Shown here piece after piece: positions 55,735-64,000 of a stretch of DNA of 64,000 bases. Made by a program: the position numbers and the translations under genes. Every line of letters starts with the position of its first letter. Position 1 is the stretch's first letter. The stretch comes from Ambrosia x helenae (Eukaryota; Streptophyta; Magnoliopsida; Asterales; Asteraceae), in the NCBI GenBank assembly GCA_030844895.1, contig CM061223.1, positions 4,464,001 through 4,528,000 on the forward strand, in the 5' to 3' direction. The notes under the pieces were generated by a model. That model had not been told where the DNA came from, did not search any database, and saw nothing but the letters and a program-made list of their open reading frames with translations.

Positions 55735-58280
55735 TGTAACACCCCAACCGATGGCGGAATCATCGAGGTGCCACGTAGTGACGATTGTTCAAAAGCTCAT
55801 GGTACTAAAATGTAAATATTATTGAATAATCAAAATTGTCTTACATGGAAATGGAAAATACATTGTCTAAATGAAATGTAAATATTGAAATATCTGAATT
55901 AAAATAAAGCACTAAATGTCCTTCGCTAAAGCACTAGATCAAACTGCACCTGAAACATGTACAAAATAGATTTGGTCAACATATGAAATGTTGGTGAGCA
56001 TTCCTAGATTTGATATATATAGTAGGTTAAAAAGTTATACAATTCAAGTGCAAGCTACAGTGTGGATATGTAAACCATGTATCAAACAAATGAGCGAAAT
56101 CAACCCTGTGACTGTATAATGTACTGTATGAACTGTAGTGTACTTATCCAACAAATGGATGATAACTTAACAATGGCCACGGATTCTCCGATGAAAAAGG
56201 GGGAGAATCAACCTAGGCGGGTTGTCAATCCAAATAGCGCTATCCAATGTTAAGGTCGGCTTGTACCATGTTAATGATTTCACTAAGTACAAATGTAATC
56301 CACATGTATTGTCTAAGCATAAAGCACGATGTAAGCAATGCACATAGTACTAGAATTGTATTGTGAAAATGTAAACTTGTATTTGAAATTTGTAATAGTG
56401 TACATGTAACACCCCAAAAATGTATAAAAGTAAAAAGGGGATAGGAATACTCACATTAGCAAGGTGGTAAGTCTTGTGTAATTGAATATGTATAATCCAA
56501 TGTTGCCAAGTATCACCCTATGTATAATGTAACAAATAAGTCTAAGTCTACTTGGTCTATAAGTATTTCCTAGGGCTTCGAATTGGGGATGAGTATTTAT
56601 TTGGTTAATAAATTAAACGTTTAATAAATAAGAGAAATTTGGTAAATAAATAAACAAAAAGTCTTTGAGTAAACTTTAAATCAAATACGGTCACAATATA
56701 AAGTTTTAAGTGTGAAAATAATTTTTATAAAATTATTTTCTTGAAAATAGAATATTTAATCTAATTATTTCAAATTGTCAAAATACGACTTTAATATCTA
56801 AAAATATTAAAATCAAAGAATTTCTGAATCAAAAATTGTATTTCAATCCTATATGAATAGAAATAATTTATGTAAAATTTTGGTATAAAAATATTGTAAA
56901 ATGAATTTATTATGATTTAATTACGATTAAAACTAACAAAAATTGATTAAAAATATAAAATAAATGATTTTTCAGAATTAAAAATCATTTCTGAAAAGTT
57001 TAAAGTTATAAAAACTTAGGATAATTTTTGTGGAAATTAATAAGATCGTTTTGATATTTTAAAGGAATTTTATAAATAAAATAGAATAAACTTGATTTAT
57101 TTATTATATATATTAAATAAATGAATTTCAGGAAAATAAAAATTGTAAATAAAACTCTTTCATCAGATTAACTAAAAATAATTTTTGTAGAATTTTTAAA
57201 AAGGTTTTAATATTTAAAAATGAATTTATAAGAATTAAATGTAATATATATTTAATTTGGTTTCAAAAATAAAAGAAGTTAAAAGGAGTGGAAAAAGGGA
57301 TGCCCAGCAAGAATCGAACCCGGGTAGTCTCAGTCACAATTCACGAGCACAACCACTTGGCCTAGGCCTGTGGTTGTGTTTTAGCTCTGTTTAAATTATA
57401 TAAATACACTATGTCGAATTGATTTATCCCCAAATCAAGTTTTGCGAGCCCTAGCTCCAGCAATAATCTGATTCACTCATCAATAGCCCAATTAATCATG
57501 GGGCTATTGATGAGTGATGGCCGATGTACAAAACCCACAAAAAAGATTACACTTACAGTGTGGATTCGTGTTCGATTGCTTGGTCAAACTTAAAGTCAAA
57601 CTATGCGATCGTGGTTGAACAACAGAGTGTTGTGTGAAGAATTAGAGATTAAGAGGGGAGTATTGGCGAGTTGTGAAGGCTCGGGATTGTCCAATTTATA
57701 GTGGTGATGTTTAGATTGCTTAATTGGTAAGTTTGACCAAGCTTCAATGTGAGACGCGTAAATGGTCAATTGATTCATAATTGATTGATAATTTACGATT
57801 AGGTTAGTCTTGATAGGCCGGAAATCGCGTACCCTAGTCAAACTATGGTTAACATGAGTAAATTAGGACAATTAAAAGAGTCAAAAGAAGAAGAAGAAAA
57901 AAAATAAATAAAAAAAAAAAACATAACAGCTGCTGCTGTTCGCTGTTCACGTGAAGAAGAAAGGGAGGACAAGAAGGGGTTAAATGTATTATGGGTTGGG
58001 ATTAGTTCAAAGGTTCCAGGTTAGCTTAGATGGTTGATGTGTGTGGTGGTCAGGACGCAGACCCGGGTTCGAATCCCGTGGTCAGCGTTATATATATTTT
58101 TTTTTTTGTTAAAAGGGAAAGGAGGGGAGGAGATTGGGCCAAGGCTGTTGGGCTGGACATGGGCTTCAAGTGGGCTGCTGAAAAGAGAAAGGCAAGGTGG
58201 ACTAGAGGTATTGAGTTCTAGAATGGTTTGGGCTTATGGTGTTTATAGATATGTATATGTAATCTGATTTTTTTTTTTTA

Positions 58281-58316
<36 letters not shown>

Positions 58317-58319
58317 AAT

Positions 58320-58360
<41 letters not shown>

Positions 58361-58381
58361 GAAAAAGTGACGGATGTCACA
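55735..58381 (-). repeat. LARD 5' LTR, 2,647 bp
   Basis: Near-identical to 50612-53254. The TA run before its outer end is longer (58323-58356) and its ATT array shorter than in the other LTR. Confidence 0.93.
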
Positions 58382-59110
58382 GCGGGGATGCACAACGGGG
58401 GAAATATGGATAGATCTATTTGGGCGTGACCGGCCCCACTCGTCGACTGGAGGTCGGACGGGTGCATATTGTCTCTTAGGTATTCAGCATTCATTATTCA
58501 GTATTCATTCGGGCAGTATTCACGCATTCACAGTATTCGAGTTCAGTAATGGTTTTCCAATCGCAGTAGTAACAGGTATTCATATGTTTTGCATGCATGT
58601 GGTCTGGATTGACCATGGGTATTCATTTGGGAGTCAGTATTCATTGGAGTCGGTATTCATTAAAAACCTGTGAACTCACCGGCATTATTTGCTGACGTTT
58701 TTAGCATGTTTGTCTCAGGTCGCTAAGGTAGCAGTTATCGATAGGCGCACGGAGTTTCACGGCGTCTAGGATTCATGTGCATCTCATTTAGTATTTTCAG
58801 ACTTTCGTACTTTTGATTTCGTGTTGTAATAAAGTTTTACGCTTCCGCAGCGATGGATCATTTATGAAAACTTAATGGTTTGCTCATGTCATTTTTACGT
58901 ATCATATAGTGTCGTTTATTGTGACCGTTGACTTGTATCCTGGTGTGTCACGCGCCTCGCGGTAAACCCCGCACGTGGAAATTTGAGGGTGTGACACCAA
59001 ACCGGTCTAAAACTGAACCGGTTCGGAAAGGAACCGGTACTGTAACGAACCAGTTTGGAACCGAAACTGGTTTGGCAAAAAAAACCTTTATTTACAAGTC
59101 TAGTGTGGGG

Positions 59111-59352
59111 CTTGGCTTTCCACAAGAACCGTATCTTAACACGTCAACAGACGCACCTAGAACCCAAGCAAGAACAAGTCCCCAAGATAACCCTATCGAT
59201 CAGATAAAACTTGTGTTGGCCCGGATTCAAACTTGCGACCTCCAACAAGATGGGTCTAGTTCGTAGAAATTATTTTAACCAAAGTAATATAAAGAGTGGA
59301 AAGAAACTTTGTGTAAATTATTTTTAAAAATATTGCTTTATTATATCTATTA
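59111..59352. other. Short spacer after the nested block
   Basis: Contains a minus-strand B-box-like GCAAGTTTGAATCC near 59226, perhaps a SINE remnant. No gene. Confidence 0.4.
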
Positions 59353-60506
59353 TCTATTAATATATATAAAAGAATTGAACATTGCTGACATGGCATGCAA
59401 TGGTGCCTTCAACCTCTCCATGAAACTGTCACGTGGCATCATAATTGAAAGATTTTAGTGTTTTTGAATTATTTCCTTTTTTAATTTAAAAAAGATAAAC
59501 ATAAAACCCTAAATTTATCTCTTTATCTCTCAATAAAAGAATTGAACATTGCTGACATGGCATGCAATGGTGCCTTCAACCTCTCCATGAAACTGCCACG
59601 TGGCATCATAATTGAAAGATTTTAGTGTTTTTGAATTATTTTCTTTTTTAATTTAAAAAAGATAAACATAAAACCCTAAATTTATCTCTTTATCTCTCAA
59701 TTCTCAATTACTAAAATTAAATTGAGTTATTTTAGGAAAAAATAATTTAAAAACAAATTTAATTTTCTCTCTCTTATGTTCCTCCCATTTTTAAACGTTA
59801 ATATCTTTTATATTCGAGATTTTTTAAATAAAAAAATTACACCAAATTAACGAGCGTTTTATTATCTTTCCAACGAGTACCATAGTGCTATATAATAAAC
59901 GGAGAAAAAAACGACTATTTTTTGTGGGGTTATGTTCATACAGAAAAAAAACACAAAGTGTTCAGGTTATTCATTAATCATGTTTTTTCTTTTAAACCAG
60001 TTCTTATCTACGATGTTGAAATTCAGCCCAATCACCATGCTATCATTGGAATTTTACTCTTCTAAAGATGGATATGTATACTTCATCAAGAGAAGCTAGG
60101 AGAAAGAATCGCGCAACACTGCAACACATGGTGTCACCTTATAGCAATGTTATTTTTTATTTATTTAATTACAAGATTAATAATTATTACTATTAGTATT
60201 AGAATTATTAGAATGGTTATACTTTTCAACCCCCATCATGCATTCTACATCTATATAAGTCAAAGTCAAATTGTAACATATTTTAAATTACGTGAAGATG
60301 ATTATATGTTAAAGGTTATCATTTTAATACTGTATTATGTTTAATATGGTTTATGCTTTTTATTTTTTTTAACTTTTTAAATAAATGTTTTTTAACTAAG
60401 ATTGATTATGTTTAAGTTATTTACTCTTTTCGTGATTTGAGTTTTCTTCTTTTATCATTTTTTATTAAATCATATTAATTTTTTTAACCCCGGGGTAATC
60501 AGCTAG
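59353..60506 (+). mobile_element. Non-autonomous Helitron, same family as 22693-23373
   Basis: It begins TCTATTAATATATATAAAAG after A and ends CTAG (60503-60506) before T. The terminal hairpin is TTAACCCC/GGGGTAA (about 60485-60497). 59730-59985 is shared with 22800-23045 of the other copy (TTACACCAAATTAACGAG, CCAACGAGTACCATAGTGC, GTGGGGTTATGTTCATACAG). The left part has a perfect-looking 167-base tandem duplication (59367-59533 and 59534-59700). No replication-initiator or helicase gene. Confidence 0.82.
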
Positions 60507-63500
60507 TGTAACATATAACACTTTGGGACAAAATCTAAATAGCATTGAAATACGTGGCAGTGTGCCATTAGGTAAGCCGAAAACCGATGCAAATAAAAAA
60601 ACCACATTATTCACGATGCTTTATAACCGACTTAACCATGTACTAAACACTCGAGAGCCCAATCTATTTGACCTTTACATGCATAGAATATTTGATATGA
60701 CATGCGTTTGAAATTTAATATTATTATACCTTTGATCAGTGATGCATGGCACATTTTTTTATTAATATATTAGACATTAGTGAAACAATATATGAGTTTA
60801 TCAATTTACTATTTAGTAGTGGGGAATCATTGATAAGATTAATAGATTAAACGAGTTTACACCAACCCGCGCGTTGCAGCGGGATGTTGATTACGAAAGT
60901 TTTTCGTATCAAATGCGAAAACTCTTTTGTATTAACAAAACGTATATTTCTAGCCTATATCATTAGACTCAATCAATATATAGTCTTAAGGGATCTTTTG
61001 TCATGCAATTGAACGAAAGTTGTTCTCATTCCAATTTTGATACATGATTTATTAGGTACAACATTCATAAAAGATTACTTCTTGGTTACAACTTCTTGTT
61101 ACCTTAAATATAAAATATTCTGCATGTATACAAATTTAAAAAGTAGGCATATTAAAATCTTTAAATATGTAATTCTGAGGTAATAAACAAACCTAAATTA
61201 CTGGCAGGTTCAAATCTTTAAATATGAACACGAGAACGGTACCCGAAATTGATATCCGAAAGGGGAGGGGCGGTGTAGCCGCTCGGGTACCACCATACCC
61301 TTTCATCCTAATAGTTCTATCATAACAATGATAAAATAAAGATTTTTTTTTTTTTTCATTTTATTTTTCTTTCATTAAGCCAAAGATATGCTGTTAAGAA
61401 TTATCCAAACGTATTCAATCTATACACTAGAAAAAACCATAATTAAGATCACTTGTAGCAATTTTCATATCAATTATGCATATAAGACATTTCAGGAGGA
61501 TTTATTTGAGTGAAATAAAAACATTCATATGAAGCATCACTTCGTTCCCACTCTAAATCTCTAATTTTGTCTTGTCATTAAACAAAGCACATGAAAGAAA
61601 ACATACGATGTAAAAGTTTCGATTGCTGTCAAAAACGACATAAATCATAACCAAAGTTTAGTGTTTACTAAATTAATAAACACATGTTCTAAAAAAACAA
61701 CTTACAAAGTGTAAACACTAAAAAAAAGCATTTCTTATACAAACAGAGAAGACAATAGTCAAGGAAGAAGGAGATGATAATACACGCAATCTGACAAAAT
61801 AGTGACTAAATCAGAAAAGATCGAATAAAAATTTCATAAAGGCACATACTTATGTACATGTGTGTATACGTATGGGAAGATGATCCAGTGTAAATTAACC
61901 ATATTCAAACCCAGAATACGCACATACGGTACTAAATAAATCAATCAAATATAGGTTTTTTTAATCGGCGAACAATACTATATGAACATAAAAAACAACA
62001 AATACGTTTAGTAACCACTGTAATAATTTAAACGCCGATAGCGGTGAAATCAAATCCTAATGGTACACCAATTTTGAACGACAGTTTGTAGAAAATAAAT
62101 AGAATAAGGGTATTATGCGAGAGACTGGAAAAAGGAATAGATCATTAGATGAAGGCATATAGAACTATAGAAGAGAAAAAGGGATAAAGAAACGGCCACG
62201 GAAGAAAAACATGGAGGAAACATGTTGTTGATGAAGAAGAAAAACTGAATAGGGCGGAAGGATGTACTAATATATTATGCAGATATATTATGTGGCCAAG
62301 GAAAAATTATATAACGCCGTTAAAATGGAAAGTTAATTTGCAATTTGTGTGTCATGGTTAAGAAAAAATTAGTTAGCACCGTTAGAATGGAATGTTAAGT
62401 TGCTATTTGTAGTATTATATAATAGGCAGCATTTACGATTGCATAAAACAAATTAGACATAGACTAATGCCCATTGGATTTAGAAAATAATAATTCGCAT
62501 TGGTTTAGTGGATAAATGAATCGACCATGTACTAAAAAAATATGTGGGTCTCTTTAGGGATAAAAAGGTATCGCATATGGAAAAGGTCATAATTAGGTCA
62601 ATACTATTATGCAAGAAACTAGATACCCGCAAGCTAGTAACTTCTAACAAGTTCAATTTTTTGTATCAATGTGCATTCAACAAAATAAAGGATTATCGTC
62701 GACCACGCAATCAAGAATCCGAAAATTCTAGTGACGAAACAGATGCACGCACATTAGGAATACCAATACTCGAAGGATGAGATGCCACCTCCCACGGTCC
62801 CGAGAGAATGAACGAGTACAAATATGAAGTACTCCATCAATGGTCATATTCAGAAGAAGAGATGCTCGCTAAGACAATAACAAAATGGGGAAGATTTGAA
62901 GGTCTTTCTAAATAGCATGGAGACTATACAACGGCAAAGTTGAAAATGGTTCAAGCGCACACACAAAAAAAAAAAAAAAAAAAAAAACCGGAAAAAAAGA
63001 GAAATAGCTAAACTTTGGACTTGGGACGATTGAGAATTTATTGTTTATTTTTTTTTAATTTCTATTTACTATCATTTTTCTTTTTTATTTTTAATTAATT
63101 GTTACTTTTAAATTAGTGTAATGTATCTGTTTTTATTTATGTATTTTTCAAATAATATAACATTTAAAAATAAAAAGATCGTTAATAATCTATTTTAATA
63201 TTTAAAGTAAAATTATATTATTAATATCAGGATTAGGATCAAACACACAATGAAAGAAAAATAAGAAGTCGTAGGAAGGGTATCAAACGGACTTCGATTG
63301 AACGCATTCAAGCGACATTAGAACCGTTTCATTGAACCCTACGATCTTAGTTTTTAGGTTTTCGCTTGTTTGAATTTTTAGCTTGTAGTTTTTAGAATTT
63401 ACTTTATATCATTGTGTTTTTTTCTTATTTCATCATTGTGTCATTTTTGCAATGCATTGTGTCTTTTTTCTTCAGCATTATGTTATATTTTTCAGCATTA

Positions 63501-63700
63501 TGCTATATTTTGTAGCTCATTGTGTCATATTTCGTGATTTATTGTATTTTTTTTTATCATTCTCACCCTTCTCATTTTTTTTACACTATGTAGGATAACT
63601 TGTCACTGGCCTATAAAAAGATATATAGTGGATGAAGCTATTACAACAAAGCTAAACAAAGCTAAACTATAATATGATAAAACATCTAAAGTCATCCCAC
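60507..63700. other. AT-rich gene-free sequence
   Basis: No gene is supported. A hairpin CCCGCGCGTTGCAGCGGG at about 60870-60887 resembles a minus-strand Helitron end, but start and CTRR terminus were not found. 62544-62780 holds a 78-residue frame with no recognisable motif, low complexity and no supporting signals. 62964-62986 is an A-run. Confidence 0.45.
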
Positions 63701-63739
63701 GCTCAGCTAGTTTGACACCCGTCGATTTCCGAGGTCAAG

Positions 63740-64000
63740 ATCCATACACGTCGTTTTAAAACTACGTCATTGACCAAAATCGGAATAAGAGGCTAGTCGA
63801 AGATCTAGGCGTTTTGGCCATTAGGCGGGTCTAGGCGGTGTTTTTTTTTATTTTTTTAAAATTTCTAAGTATTTCTTAGTATTATGTGTATATATCTAAG
63901 GATTTCGAAGTATTATGTGTATATATCTTAACATATTTAAAAAACACCTAAATTTGTGTGTGTGTGTGTGTATATATATACCAACCCCTAATTCCGCCTA
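63740..64000. repeat. GCCTAGGCGG-type repeat at the window end, inverted relative to the window start
   Basis: The reverse complement reads CCGCCTAGACCCGCCTAAT, AACGCCTAGATC, then TTATTCCGATTTTGG, matching bases 1-60. The far end is cut by the window (…TTCCGCCTA). A TG/TA microsatellite (63955-63979) lies inside. Confidence 0.6.

Larger units (their letters stand above)
50612..58381 (-). mobile_element. Non-coding LTR retrotransposon (LARD-like), 7.77 kb, minus strand
   Basis: LTRs 50612-53254 (3') and 55735-58381 (5') flank a 2,480-bp interior. The duplication GCGGG lies at 50607-50611 and 58382-58386. On the minus strand the 5' LTR ends TGTTACA and is followed by a primer site TGGTATCAGAGCC (about 55718-55730). 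The 3' LTR is preceded by the purine tract AAAAGTAGGGGATG (about 53256-53270) and LTRs start TGTGACATCC. No gag or pol frame exists, so mobilisation must rely on proteins from another element. LTRs are almost identical, so insertion is recent. Confidence 0.92.
48441..58996 (+). mobile_element. Solo LTR (about 2.78 kb without its insert), split by a younger element
   Basis: It starts TGTGACACCC and ends GGGTGTGACA, with the 5-bp duplication CCAAA at 48436-48440 and 58997-59001. Own sequence is 48441-50611 plus 58387-58996. The left part has a promoter-like CCTATAAATACC (about 48913) and the right part a poly(A)-signal-like AATAAAG (about 58829), the order expected for one complete LTR. There is no second LTR or internal domain, so I read it as a solo LTR left by recombination. 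Confidence 0.8.
47985..59101. mobile_element. AACCGG-rich hAT-like element hosting nested retrotransposons
   Basis: The direct repeat AGTGTGGGG at 47976-47984 and 59102-59110 (9 bp; 8 may be the true duplication) surrounds an element starting TAGAGGTGTACAAA and ending (reverse complement) AGACTTGTAAATAA. Outside the insert, its own sequence (47985-48440 and 59002-59101, about 550 bases) is full of AACCGG/CCGAAACC motifs. An LTR inserted at 48441 splits it. Class assignment rests on duplication length and similarity to common TAGGGGTGTNCAAA hAT-type MITEs. Confidence 0.72.

Noticed and set aside
60866..60890. Third Helitron end on the minus strand
   Set aside because: Only the CG-rich hairpin is seen; no CTRR terminus or TC start could be located.
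62544..62780. 78-residue frame
   Set aside because: Lys/Asn-rich, no motif, in AT-rich gene-free sequence.
1..64000. CRISPR array, phage, operon or other prokaryotic defence system
   Set aside because: Spliced plant genes and plant transposons throughout; repeats have no spacer regularity.

Overview
This window is plant nuclear DNA, almost certainly from a eudicot. It has spliced genes with GT-AG introns, plant-only families (F-box/FBD/LRR proteins, DUF3339, an ALA-type P4-ATPase), Ty1/copia and non-coding LTR retrotransposons primed by initiator-Met tRNA, Helitrons, tRNA-headed SINEs and many MITEs. The repeat style (LTRs ending in GTGACACC or GTAACACC, frequent ATT arrays, AACCGG-rich hAT-like elements) would fit Asteraceae, but that is a weak inference. 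No operons, CRISPR arrays, rRNA genes or convincing functional tRNA genes were seen.

Region 1 (1-20.6 kb) is a tandem cluster of F-box/FBD genes related to Arabidopsis At1g13570, all on the + strand. Six copies are visible. The first is the last exon of a gene cut by the window edge. The second has a one-base frameshift in exon 3. The third has a 49-bp deletion in exon 1 and a degenerate exon 2. The fourth and sixth are intact four-exon genes (about 395 and 383 aa). The fifth is a shredded pseudogene. A shared architecture (5'UTR intron ending just before the ATG, then four coding exons with phase-0 junctions) shows they arose by local duplication. A single-exon DUF3339 membrane microprotein lies at 5.87 kb. 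Introns and spacers hold many MITEs with visible target-site duplications (hAT 8 bp, PIF/Harbinger TAA).

Region 2 (20.6-31.1 kb) holds a SINE split by a CACTA element, a Helitron, and an 11-exon P4-type phospholipid flippase (24.8-31.1 kb, about 1,189 codons) whose exon 7 carries one extra A in a conserved motif.

Region 3 (31.1-39.9 kb) is repeat-rich: SINEs, Tourist-like MITEs, a Helitron end and a CACTA-like element. It contains one small RING-H2 E3 ligase gene (35.25-35.67 kb).

Region 4 (39.9-46.2 kb) is a minus-strand Ty1/copia retrotransposon with about 99% identical LTRs. Its pol region is interrupted by at least three single-base frameshifts and has no visible protease D-S/T-G motif.

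Region 5 (48.0-59.1 kb) is a three-level nest. An AACCGG-rich hAT-like element (9-bp TSD) contains an LTR interpreted as a solo LTR (TSD CCAAA). That LTR contains a 7.77-kb non-coding LTR retrotransposon (LARD-like) with nearly identical 2.64-kb LTRs (TSD GCGGG). Region 6 (59.1-64 kb) has a second copy of the Helitron family and gene-free AT-rich sequence. The window ends in a repeat that also occurs, inverted, at its first bases.

All coordinates were read by eye. Splice sites were chosen from GT/AG signals, phase and agreement between paralogs.
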